A stretch of DNA of 64,000 nucleotides, taken from positions 6,933,018 through 6,997,017 of the forward strand of contig NZ_CP045997.1 of the NCBI RefSeq assembly GCF_010233585.1. Reading direction: 5' to 3'. Under the pieces are notes generated by a model. That model did not search any database and was not told the origin of the DNA. It saw only the letters and a list, made by a program, of their open reading frames with translations. Source of the stretch: Spirosoma endbachense (GTDB lineage: Bacteria; Bacteroidota; Bacteroidia; Cytophagales; Spirosomataceae). Below, in pieces: positions 54,069 to 61,654 of the stretch. The position numbers and the translations under genes were made by a program. Within the stretch, counting starts at the first letter, position 1, and every line of letters starts with the position of its first letter.

Positions 54069-54197
54069 CCTACGTGTTGATCCATCTCATCTTTACTACC
54101 CACTTCGATAATCCCAACCCCTTAACGGGAACATTACCCAGCTTCTAATGCTAGTTCAGGCCAAAACAGGACGCAGCCAAAGCCCATCTTGACAACT

Positions 54198-54458
54198 ATG
54201 ACACAAGAGCAATATGATTGGCTCGTTACTGACAGCAAAGACAAACATAGTTGCCTTTGCTTTGCCGATGAATTGATTCATCGGCATCAGATTGGCCTAT
54301 TCATTCCCAGTCGCACTCTTACCCTCCCGCAACTGAAAGCCTATCTGACCGGTTTTGGGCTCATCGAGGCTGATATTGTGCTGACACCCATCCATAAGCA
54401 CCCCAGAAATGCGCCATTTGGCGGCTACGTGGTCATGATTCCACAGTCCGGGCCTTAA
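54198..54458 (+). CDS. Small protein of unknown function
   Basis: An 86-residue frame starting MTQEQYDWLVTDSKDKHSCL. It has two Cys close together (CLCFADELIH) and a hydrophobic middle but no signal or membrane segment. The ending HKHPRNAPFGGYVVMIPQSG is unusual. The ATG at 54198 follows an in-frame TTG at 54189. I know no family for it. Composition and position in the signalling island make it a plausible real gene. Confidence 0.45.
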   Translation: MTQEQYDWLVTDSKDKHSCLCFADELIHRHQIGLFIPSRTLTLPQLKAYLTGFGLIEADIVLTPIHKHPRNAPFGGYVVMIPQSGP

Positions 54459-54509
54459 TCAACTAATCTATTATTTTACAACGGCACGAGCATACCGGCA
54501 AAATCGATA

Positions 54510-54785
54510 CTAGGTGTTCAGTATAGTTGACAGCATAGTGGCGGGTAAGCCTTCAACAAATGTCAGACGCACTAACCGGGCGAAAATAAGTTGTTCGCTG
54601 GTGGTTAACGGGTCAGGCGCTTGCCAGGCCCTCAATAAGGCATTGGCTAAAATAGTTTCGGCCTGATCCATAGGTAAATTAGCCCCTAAAATAAGTCCCC
54701 ATAGTTTAGAGGCATACCGATCATAAAAGGGAAGAAAGGATTGTTGATCCCCACCTGTAGACGTTATAGAGGATGTACTCATCAC
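54510..54785 (-). CDS. Sigma-70 region 2-like small protein, no region 4
   Basis: A 91-residue protein. FLPFYDRYASKLWGLILGAN and MDQAETILANALLRAWQAPD resemble the YDRYAPLLYGLIL...QEVFLRIW helix pair of ECF sigma region 2, which holds the core-polymerase clamp contact and part of the -10 contact. Region 4, needed for -35 recognition, is absent; the C-terminal half (FARLVRLTFVEGLPATMLST) is a short helical piece. Such isolated pieces may be decayed or regulatory; I cannot tell. It starts 97 bases from the end of the downstream receiver-Crp gene. Confidence 0.55.
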   Translation of the reverse strand: MMSTSSITSTGGDQQSFLPFYDRYASKLWGLILGANLPMDQAETILANALLRAWQAPDPLTTSEQLIFARLVRLTFVEGLPATMLSTILNT

Positions 54786-54882
54786 TTGTCTGTTGATAAA
54801 ATGTGCTCGACCCCGATATCAAATCCTTTCCGGTATGGTAGCTCGCTTAATAACATGGCATTCCAATCAGCACCAAAGCAGA

Positions 54883-55974
54883 TTAATGCTTAAGCTGAGT
54901 AAGTTTTTTGATGTCAAGCAACGTAATCTGGCTGGCGTTAATGCCAATCAGCCCCTCGGTCCGGAAATCACGTAGAATACGGATTACCGTTTCGGTTGAG
55001 GCCCCCACTAAATGCGACCAATTTTCACGCGAAAGAGCCATTGCTGGGGATATATTAGCTGTAAGATTGTCAGTTGGCTGGGCAGACTGCATGGGATAAA
55101 ATTTACGCTGAAACATCAGTAACGCTTCGGCTACCCGTTTGCGCACGGATTGATAAGCCAGACTTAGAAGCCGTTCCTGGTGTTCAACCACATCACCCGT
55201 CAGCAACTGGATGAATCGATTAGCCACATCCTGATGGTGATAGATCAACGTCAGGAAGTCCGCTTTAGGAATCGTACACACCTCGGCATCATCCAGGATC
55301 TCGGCCGTTTCGGAGTAAGCCACGTCTTCCAGCAGCGACAGGTAGCCTACAAAATCTCCCTCCCCATGGAGCTCAGTGATAAACTCATTACCCGCTGTAT
55401 CTGTATTGAAAACTTTAATCTTGCCTCGACTAATAAAGTATAACGCTATTGGCGAACTACCCACACTAAAAAGCGTGTGCTTTTTTTTATAGTGAGTTGT
55501 CTGGTAACGTTCTTTTAGGTACTGTCGGGCGTCCTCGGCATTCAGAAGAGCCCGCGTCAGTTTTTCTAGCCCAGCAGAGGTTGCTATGGGCTCAATTTGC
55601 CCACGTTCCCCCTTTTTGAGTCGTAACTCCACCGCATTCAGCAGGGTAAGATCATCGAAAGGTTTCGTTAAATAGTCATCGGCCCCTAAGTTCATACCAA
55701 ACCGAAAATCAGCCATTTCAGCTTTCGCCGTCAGGAAAAGAAAGGGAGTAGCCAGTAGAGTTGGGTCTTTGCTAAGAATGTGTAGTACCCCATAACCATC
55801 GAGTTCAGGCATCATTATGTCACATAAAATCAAGTCGGGGCGGATTTGCCGGGCTAGCTCAATACCCTGTTTGCCGTTGGTTGCCTGCACGACATGATAG
55901 GGAGCCAACTCAAGAATCTCGGCAATATTTTCCCGCATTTCGGGCGTATCTTCAATGACCAGAATGGTTTTCAT
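54883..55974 (-). CDS. Receiver-Crp/FNR fusion transcription factor
   Basis: A 363-residue two-part regulator. Receiver domain, residues 1-120: acid pocket IEDTPE, Asp52 (LILCDIMMP), Thr82, Lys104 (LTKPFDD). Crp/FNR cyclic-nucleotide-like domain at about 155-280 (GSSPIALYFISRGKIKVFNT, GEGDFVGYLSLLEDVAYSET, FQLLTGDVV-like dimer helix) and a Crp-type helix-turn-helix near 320-350 (SRENWSHLVGASTETVIRIL). No Cys cluster for an FeS switch. The ATG overlaps the kinase stop by four bases (ATGA), so it is the cognate output of that kinase. This fusion is common in Cytophagales and rare elsewhere. Confidence 0.93.
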   Translation of the reverse strand: MKTILVIEDTPEMRENIAEILELAPYHVVQATNGKQGIELARQIRPDLILCDIMMPELDGYGVLHILSKDPTLLATPFLFLTAKAEMADFRFGMNLGADDYLTKPFDDLTLLNAVELRLKKGERGQIEPIATSAGLEKLTRALLNAEDARQYLKERYQTTHYKKKHTLFSVGSSPIALYFISRGKIKVFNTDTAGNEFITELHGEGDFVGYLSLLEDVAYSETAEILDDAEVCTIPKADFLTLIYHHQDVANRFIQLLTGDVVEHQERLLSLAYQSVRKRVAEALLMFQRKFYPMQSAQPTDNLTANISPAMALSRENWSHLVGASTETVIRILRDFRTEGLIGINASQITLLDIKKLTQLKH

Positions 55975-56882
55975 TCAGACGGGAGGGGTAAAGGTAGCTG
56001 AACGGTAAAGATTGTGCCGGAATCCAGTTGGCTGGTAAAGGTAACGGTACCACCCAGTAAATCGACATACCGTTTAACAATGTAAAGGCCCAACCCCGTG
56101 CCTTGCACATGAATGACATTACGGGCCCGGAAGAAATTGATAAACAGCTTATCTTTATCGGCATCCGGAATCCCGATTCCCTCATCTTTGACTGTAATCA
56201 GAAGTTGGTCGTCCTGAACGGTTGTAGTGAGCTCGATTTCTTTTCCCTCTGCCGAATACTTGCTGGCGTTGACCAGCAGATTTATCAGAATATTTTTGAC
56301 CATTTGCCCATCGATAACAATAGCTGACCGGCCCGACAAATGCCGATAGACAACGTGCTGACCAGGTTTAATGACTACCTGCATGTCGTCGATCACTTCT
56401 TCGCAAAAGGCCACTATATCCAATGGATGCGGGCGACCATACAGGGTTTGCTGCTCCATCTGGCCTAAAGACAGAAAGTCATTCAGGAGGCCGGTCAAAC
56501 TATGGACCGCTGACTTAATCCGTTGTACATGTCGCTCACGCTTTTCTCCGTCATCGACGCTGTTGTAACGCCCGATCAGTGAAGCTGAGGAAAGAATCGT
56601 GCCCATGGGGGTACGAAACTCATGGGAGGCCAGCGTCACGAAATTCGATTTCAGTTCGTGTAGCTCACGTTCCCGAGCCAGTAGCTGGCTACGCTCTGCC
56701 TCGTTCTGTTGGTTCTGGTCTTTTAGTTGTTGGCAGGCTTTTAAGGCGATTTGAGCCTGATTAAGTTCTCTCGTGCGGTCAATTAGCTGTTGGGCCAATT
56801 CGCCATACGCCTGCTGGAGCAGGCTCAGGGAACGAACAGGGTCATTGTTATCGCCTGTCAACTCAGAGGGTATCTCATTCAT
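55971..56882 (-). CDS. Soluble sensor histidine kinase
   Basis: A 303-residue kinase without membrane segments or a recognised sensor domain, only a coiled-coil N-terminus (about 17-80, LLQQAYGELAQQLIDRTREL). HisKA with FVTLASHEFRTPMGTILSSA and His87; HATPase with NLLVNASKYS, KDEGIGIPD and GTGLGLYIVKRY. Middle gene of a receiver/kinase/receiver-Crp operon: the upstream receiver ends 27 bases before, the downstream regulator overlaps by four. A coiled coil alone may receive the signal from the first receiver or another protein. Confidence 0.94.
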   Translation of the reverse strand: MNEIPSELTGDNNDPVRSLSLLQQAYGELAQQLIDRTRELNQAQIALKACQQLKDQNQQNEAERSQLLARERELHELKSNFVTLASHEFRTPMGTILSSASLIGRYNSVDDGEKRERHVQRIKSAVHSLTGLLNDFLSLGQMEQQTLYGRPHPLDIVAFCEEVIDDMQVVIKPGQHVVYRHLSGRSAIVIDGQMVKNILINLLVNASKYSAEGKEIELTTTVQDDQLLITVKDEGIGIPDADKDKLFINFFRARNVIHVQGTGLGLYIVKRYVDLLGGTVTFTSQLDSGTIFTVQLPLPLPSE

Positions 56883-56909
56883 GGATAAAGTAGGAAAGAA
56901 ATACGCTGG

Positions 56910-57335
56910 CTATCCTACGGCAGCATCTAAAAAACACACCTTGATCGCCTGCACAATCAAATCTAAGTTAAACGAGGATGATGGCTTTTGTATATAACTA
57001 TTAATACCGTTTTCGTAGGCCTGGGCCACCTGGGCCGGTTCAGCCGAAGTCGAGATCATTACCGTCGGTATGTGGCGAAGTATAGGATTCGCTTTGATCG
57101 CTGTCAGGGCTTCTAATCCATTGACTTTAGGCATATTCATGTCCAGTAAAATCAGATGGACTGGTGGGGGTGTTACCCCCTGGCTCCAGGTATCCAGCAT
57201 GGCTAGCAAATGGCCACCATCCTCCGCTTCAACAATGGTTACTGACGGATCAGACTCCTGAAACGATTTACGCAAAAAATAACGATCGTCTGCGTCATCG
57301 TCTACGACATAAATTACTGTTTTCGCCAGGTTCAT
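56910..57335 (-). CDS. Single-domain response regulator, first gene of the operon
   Basis: A 141-residue receiver: VIYVVDDDADDRYF, phospho-acceptor Asp65 (LILLDMNMP), Thr96 (VMISTSAEP) and Lys117 (YIQKPSS). No output domain. It is the first of three cotranscribed genes and probably takes phosphate from the kinase encoded next, making a branched relay with the receiver-Crp fusion. Sequence closely resembles the frameshifted receiver at 53.1-53.4 kb in its opening and central strands. Confidence 0.93.
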   Translation of the reverse strand: MNLAKTVIYVVDDDADDRYFLRKSFQESDPSVTIVEAEDGGHLLAMLDTWSQGVTPPPVHLILLDMNMPKVNGLEALTAIKANPILRHIPTVMISTSAEPAQVAQAYENGINSYIQKPSSSFNLDLIVQAIKVCFLDAAVG

Positions 57336-58080
57336 GACTTAAAGGAGTTACGTTAGCAGTGGAAAACAGCAAAGGTGGACAATAAGGAGAGGGTTACCAA
57401 TGATGAGCATCAACATTGGTTATGATGGTTTACGCAATAAAGCCCATTAATTGGGCTGTTCACAAAGCCGTTCGTCTGGCCCGAACAAGGACCACATCCT
57501 ATTGATAGTAGATTCAGTATTTTCAACCAAGAAGCCTCTGCCGTTATTGGTTGCCTGCTCAGGGGAGGCTACTAGTGGGTATTTACAAGCAAAATTATGT
57601 GTATAGTCCCACCCCCTATCAAGAGTGTCGCCGGTTTGGCCATGCTGTGGTAAAAGCCAGTAAGGATCATACTGCCTTGTGACCAATGTCATAGTTGGCT
57701 CGAACCAACACTCATACCTTTAATTGGGTATTCACTAAGCAGTGCTAGTCCGTGCGTGCATACGGCAACACCACTTAAAAGGGGAGCTGCCCGTCAATCG
57801 TTAGCAAATCCTCTGAGAATAACCTAGCTTGCTATTCGCTTTCAGACAATGTCGCAAATGAACCAGCTGTTGCTTCCTGATTGCTACGAAACCACCTTAA
57901 AGCGAGAATGGCGGACCACTTCAGGACTTTTACCGTGAAAACGCTATTGTTGCCTCGCTGAAGCTATGTATATATCCAATTGCCAGGCGACAATTCCGGT
58001 AATCGTTTTGGCTTGTCACTTTATAGTAGCTCCTGCGTGAAGGATAGCTTACATGAATAAATCACAATCATAAAAGTCAA
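57336..58080. other. Long intergenic region
   Basis: No supported gene. An 81-codon minus-strand frame at 57447-57692 (start MTLVTRQYDPYWLLPQHG) has no similarity I know, many Trp and Pro, and no clear start context. Promoters of the divergent operon and the small stress-like gene must lie here but no perfect -7 box was found. Confidence 0.4.
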
Positions 58081-58416
58081 ATGGCACCGCCACAGACAGT
58101 AATTGGCTTTTTTGATCAGGTAGATGAAGCACAGCAGGCGGTTCAGTTACTGTTGCGTAATGGCTTTACCCACGAAAACATTGGCTTATCGGCTCAAGCC
58201 GGTCTCAAGCCCAATGCGAACCATACCAATGAGGCACCCACCGAGGAGGAAAGCCGCACCGGCCGATTTCTGTTTTCGCTTTTTGGGGCTAGCGTCGCAG
58301 CTCATGACCACGACAAAACTAGCCTTAGGAGCGGTACTCGGGTAACGGTATCTGTGTGGTCAACCGCCGAAGCCAGTCAGGCTACTGAATTGCTGGGCGA
58401 AGCCACTGAATTATGA
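58081..58416 (+). CDS. General stress protein 17M-like (YflT) domain protein
   Basis: A 111-residue soluble protein. TVIGFFDQVDEAQQAVQLLL, RNGFTHENIGLSAQ is the start of the 17M-like fold, in which a short helix-strand pair handles an unknown ligand. The rest is charged with a variable centre (TEEESRTGRFLFSLFGASVA) and the final VTVSVWSTAEASQATELL strand and helix. Family members respond to stress and some sit next to signal genes. Function unknown. Confidence 0.7.
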   Translation: MAPPQTVIGFFDQVDEAQQAVQLLLRNGFTHENIGLSAQAGLKPNANHTNEAPTEEESRTGRFLFSLFGASVAAHDHDKTSLRSGTRVTVSVWSTAEASQATELLGEATEL

Positions 58417-58876
58417 GTAACAGTAAATTAGTTAGATTCAGCACAGTAGTCGTATGTATAAAATGAATGAAATCGGATCACCAAAGTTACCCTTTTGGCT
58501 ATCAATTTTGCCAATCAATCAGTGTACGTATGGGCGAAGATATGGGTATCAGGGTAAAGTGATCGGGGGTTATTCAATTTGTTTACGGTTGTTTGCCGTT
58601 AACTTACTATAACAATATCGTTAGCAGAAAGTAGACAGATAGAGCTGCTTTGCCACTGTGTAAACATCGATAATTGTGCCGTTTAACTCACAAAGTGGTC
58701 AAGCCAGAGAAGAGTAGTACAGCCCTTCAGATGCAACCGACTAATCGATTTGGTAAACCTGCCCCAACGAAGACAATACGTATAATCTGACCTCACCTCA
58801 CCCAGTTCTACCTAACAATACTCGTATTGCTACCAATTAAATTCCGCCAGCATACGCCACGCATTCTGGGCTATTT
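58417..58876. other. Intergenic region
   Basis: No gene or known site recognised. Mixed composition, no hairpin with a T tract, no frame of useful length. Confidence 0.4.
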
Positions 58877-59320
58877 CTAGAGTTCCCGTTTATAGAACCG
58901 GATCGGGGGAATGGTCGCGGCTAGAAACCAGTATTGGCGGAGAATACCCAAATACGTTTTCCAGTCAATAAAGCTAAAGGGTTTAACCGTGAATGAAGAA
59001 GCTCCCGTTGAATAAGCCGCCACGATACTACTCGGCAATTGGATCGCCGTCAGCATGACTACTGGCAAAAAGTGGCCTTCAGCGTGTGCCTGGAGAAAGG
59101 CTAAAAAGTCAAATCCATTAATGCTGGACCCTAAGTCGATATCCAGAAGAACCAGCTTGGGGCCATAGCCATCAAGCTGGTTAATATAGGTGATTGCTTC
59201 CGAATTGCTATAGACTTGAATAAATGATGCTTCAGGAAACGTTTCTCGGGAAGCCCGGTGTAGAATATCGACAAGCAGTGCATCGTCGTCTACCAGCAGA
59301 ATTAGAAATGGAGGGCGCAT
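58877..59320 (-). CDS. Single-domain response regulator
   Basis: A 147-residue receiver. ILLVDDDALL (acid pocket), phospho-acceptor Asp60 (LVLLDIDLG), Thr91 (VVMLTAIQ) and Lys113 (FTVKPFSF). ATG at 59320 chosen over an earlier in-frame ATG at 59356, which would add MLSVKLLLNHRL. Orphan in position; a 60-base upstream element is shared with the unrelated gene at 60827. Confidence 0.88.
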   Translation of the reverse strand: MRPPFLILLVDDDALLVDILHRASRETFPEASFIQVYSNSEAITYINQLDGYGPKLVLLDIDLGSSINGFDFLAFLQAHAEGHFLPVVMLTAIQLPSSIVAAYSTGASSFTVKPFSFIDWKTYLGILRQYWFLAATIPPIRFYKREL

Positions 59321-59347
59321 CAAGCGATGGTTAAGGAGCAACTTAAC

Positions 59348-59410
59348 CGACAACATTACAGTGGGGGCGGGGAAGAGACTCAGTGAAGACTGAATACTAT
59401 AAAGGTAGTC
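59348..59410. promoter_or_regulatory. Shared upstream element, copy 1
   Basis: Runs from ACCGACAACATTACAGT into GGGGGCGGGGAAGAGACTC and GTGAAGACTG, ending TATAAAGGTAG. It matches the sequence at 61091-61150 over most of its length. It lies 28 bases upstream of the response regulator ATG on the minus strand. It could be a common promoter or binding site. Confidence 0.5.
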
Positions 59411-59479
59411 TACTTGTAACCATACAAGTATAAAGTACTAAAAATAAGCTATTTAATTGCTACACATTGTCCAAATGAA

Positions 59480-59728
59480 ATGGCTTATACACGTAGTGGT
59501 GGACCCGCCGAGTATTCTACTATACATAACTTACCCGGTAGTGGTGATTATGATTGGGGTGACCAAATTGGTAGTGTCAGAACGGGCTCACAATGCTGGG
59601 TGGTAGTCTATACCGACGAAAACGTTGACGATACAACCATTGTGATTGGCCCTGACTCCCAGATCTCTGATCTTAGGGGTTTGGAATATGAAATAGATTC
59701 CATTCAGATTTTCGACCGCGCTCCGTAA
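59480..59728 (+). CDS. Single-domain beta/gamma-crystallin-like protein
   Basis: An 82-residue protein. YDWGDQIGSVRTGSQCWVVV, YTDENVDDTTIVIGPDS and the ending LEYEIDSIQIFDRAP are the Greek-key pattern of one beta/gamma-crystallin domain, with D/E residues suited to calcium binding in the loops. No signal peptide at the N-terminus, so location is unclear. Bacterial members bind calcium and are structural or stress proteins. A 71-codon minus-strand frame overlaps its last 56 bases and is probably chance. Confidence 0.7.
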   Translation: MAYTRSGGPAEYSTIHNLPGSGDYDWGDQIGSVRTGSQCWVVVYTDENVDDTTIVIGPDSQISDLRGLEYEIDSIQIFDRAP

Positions 59729-60078
59729 TTAACACAATAAGGTACTTCCCGGCAACCTCGGTTCTGTAGAGAGACAGGGCTTGTTGATCGCTATCGAAAG
59801 AAGGCCCCCCGTCAAACGAATGTATAGGTAAGCTAGTCCCATTTTCCCCTTTGTAGCCTCGACTGCTCAAGGCTATGATGATAACCATACACGCCTTTTT
59901 ATATCAGATAGTCTAGATCATGAGACGAAGTTATTGACTGATTTATAAGCTTAGCTCACCTTTCGATCAGCCATAATAGATACGCCCATAAATTAACGGT
60001 AATGAAAGGAAATTTTATTGGATTAGTCTGGCCCCCACTTGCTGTTCAGGACCTTCGTAGTATTAGAAACGTTTGCGC

Positions 60079-60333
60079 CTACCAGGCCTCAATAATTACT
60101 TTTTTGTTACTAGGTTTATTGGGTTCGGAAACAAAAGCAAGACTTGCTGCTGCAAATGTACCATGAGTCAACGCCGACCCAGTAAACCATTCGCAGTTTA
60201 CTTGTGATTCATCGTCACTCCTCATAGCCGATAGGGGGTTACCCGATTCGAGTTTTTGACCAAACGATTTAACGGTCATAATTGGCCCACCTGATTTCAG
60301 TTGAACAAGACTAGTTACCTGGATCGATTCCAT
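60079..60333 (-). CDS. DUF2158 (YodC-like) protein
   Basis: An 84-residue protein. TSLVQLKSGGPIMTVKSFGQ and QVNCEWFTGSALTHGTFAAA match YodC-type DUF2158: a short beta fold with a Cys-Trp-Phe core and a closing Ser-Leu strand (SLAFV). Function unknown. It is the last of a run of small minus-strand genes in the signalling island. Confidence 0.7.
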   Translation of the reverse strand: MESIQVTSLVQLKSGGPIMTVKSFGQKLESGNPLSAMRSDDESQVNCEWFTGSALTHGTFAAASLAFVSEPNKPSNKKVIIEAW

Positions 60334-60368
60334 GAATTGGTTTGGTTAGTTATACGGCAATAGGCTGA

Positions 60369-60734
60369 CTATGAATCGTGGGCTGTAGATTTTTCTTCCG
60401 GAAGCGGTAATTGGGTTCGAGTAATCTCCTGGGCTTTACGCCAAAACTTGAACTGCTCATAACCGGCCTGAGTATACTTCGACAAGCGAAGCCGAAAGAG
60501 CTTAAGCGATCGCCCATCAGTAGGAAGTGAATCCTGATTATACACAATGGCAGCCTGTTCTGCCGGTTGTAATCGTTGCCAAAATTGCCAATTCCGGACC
60601 GATAAATGCTGTTTCAAATAAGAGCCGATGGAGCTGTTCTCGGCTGGATTTCGGTAATCGGCTGTTTGCCGGCAATAGGTTCTAATGACACAAATAATGT
60701 GCATTAGGGCACCAAAGGGGTTGGAAGATTTCAT
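60369..60734 (-). CDS. Small protein of unknown function
   Basis: A 121-residue frame, start MKSSNPFGALMHIICVIRTY. It has helical, Gln- and Arg-rich character (KQHLSVRNWQFWQRLQPAEQ, LRLSKYTQAGYEQFKFWRKA) and many Trp. No signal or membrane segment. An internal ATG at residue 11 is a possible start. No known family. It ends 36 bases upstream of the DUF2158 gene start, so the two may be cotranscribed. Confidence 0.5.
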   Translation of the reverse strand: MKSSNPFGALMHIICVIRTYCRQTADYRNPAENSSIGSYLKQHLSVRNWQFWQRLQPAEQAAIVYNQDSLPTDGRSLKLFRLRLSKYTQAGYEQFKFWRKAQEITRTQLPLPEEKSTAHDS

Positions 60735-60826
60735 GGGATCTGCTGTTTATCACCTTGTCCACCCGCATTAAAGTAGGGCAGTGGACTGGAAATGGCTGTT
60801 AACACGAATCAGATTGGCCTGGTTAG

Positions 60827-61066
60827 CTATTGCTTTTTGAAATCATGAAAATGAATGTAGCGCAGGGTCTTGTCGACCAAACGGGCTTGTTGCCAGAGAG
60901 GACCTATTCCCGAATGGTCAGGATGTAGCCAAATCCGTTCACCCTGACCAATAAAGCCTTTCAGATGATCGGTTGGGTTAGCGGGGTTATCAATCCATTC
61001 GGTATCCACTAATGCTTTGTAGGCAACAGTAAACTCTTCTATATTACTTGGGGGTTGCTGAGCCAT
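60827..61066 (-). CDS. Small soluble protein of unknown function with a degenerate twin nearby
   Basis: A 79-residue frame, MAQQPPSNIEEFTVAYKALV, ending YIHFHDFKKQ. The centre LVDTEWIDNPANPTDHLKGF and IGQGERIWLHPDHSGIGPLW is also found, broken, on the plus strand at 61404-61524, so the gene has been copied and one copy decayed, which makes this one more credible as a real coding gene. The pattern is not one I know. The ATG lies downstream of the shared element at 61091-61150. Confidence 0.6.
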   Translation of the reverse strand: MAQQPPSNIEEFTVAYKALVDTEWIDNPANPTDHLKGFIGQGERIWLHPDHSGIGPLWQQARLVDKTLRYIHFHDFKKQ

Positions 61067-61090
61067 TGGGATGGATTAGCGAGTAGCCAG

Positions 61091-61150
61091 ACCGACAGCG
61101 TACGAAGCGGGGCGGAGAAGAGACTCTGGTGAAACGACTGTATAAGGGGT
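61091..61150. promoter_or_regulatory. Shared upstream element, copy 2
   Basis: ACCGACAGCGTACGAAG, then GGGGCGGAGAAGAGACTC, GTGAAACGACTG and TATAAGGGGTA. It matches the element at 59348-59410 with small gaps, 25 bases upstream of the 79-residue protein gene on the minus strand. Likely a promoter or regulator site common to both genes. Confidence 0.5.
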
Positions 61151-61403
61151 AAGCTAGTTTCCCTCAATTAGGTTCGTATTTTATTGAAAATAAACAGATT
61201 ATACCTTTTACGAAAGACTAAAAATCAGTTCAAAAAGCATGACTTGAATCGATTCAGTTTAGGACTATACCAACTTAGTGAACCGAATTGGCAATCGATT
61301 CGACGTACTTGGAGTTATCTACTTACTCACCTTTAAAGATGTCATCAGGATAGCTCAGTTATCCCCATTTTATTGCCTTCAAGAGGTAGTCTATCACACG
61401 AAT

Positions 61404-61524
61404 GACTTTGATGTGGATTATGAAGCCCTGCAGGAAACTGAGTGGAATACTGATCCGACAGGGTGAAACTAGTTGGTTTCATCGAGATCATTTGGGGATT
61501 GGCCCAATCTGGCAACCGGTCTGA
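61404..61524 (+). pseudogene. Degenerate partial copy of the 79-residue protein gene
   Basis: On the plus strand the frame gives DFDVDYEALQETEWNTDPTG and stops; one frame on, QGETSWFHRDHLGIGPIWQP follows, then a stop. These align to the FTVAYKALVDTEW and QGERIWLHPDHSGIGPLWQ parts of the protein at 60827-61066 in the same order, with a small deletion. The copy is inverted relative to the intact gene, 340 bases away. Confidence 0.65.
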
Positions 61525-61654
61525 CTGGCTGAATGCAAACCAGTAATCTTAGGGCATGTCGTAACTAGTCGGCTGGGGGATGAACAGAGCGTACGCAACT
61601 CATTCTGTGGTTGATGGAATGCGACCATTAGAAAGGATATGCACTGGGTTTCGC

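Noticed and set aside
57447..57692. Minus-strand frame of 81 codons in the gap after the receiver operon
   Set aside because: Unusual composition, no known family, no start context; more likely chance in a 745-base gap.
59673..59888. Minus-strand frame of 71 codons overlapping the crystallin-like gene
   Set aside because: Overlaps a gene with a recognised fold on the other strand; no similarity of its own.
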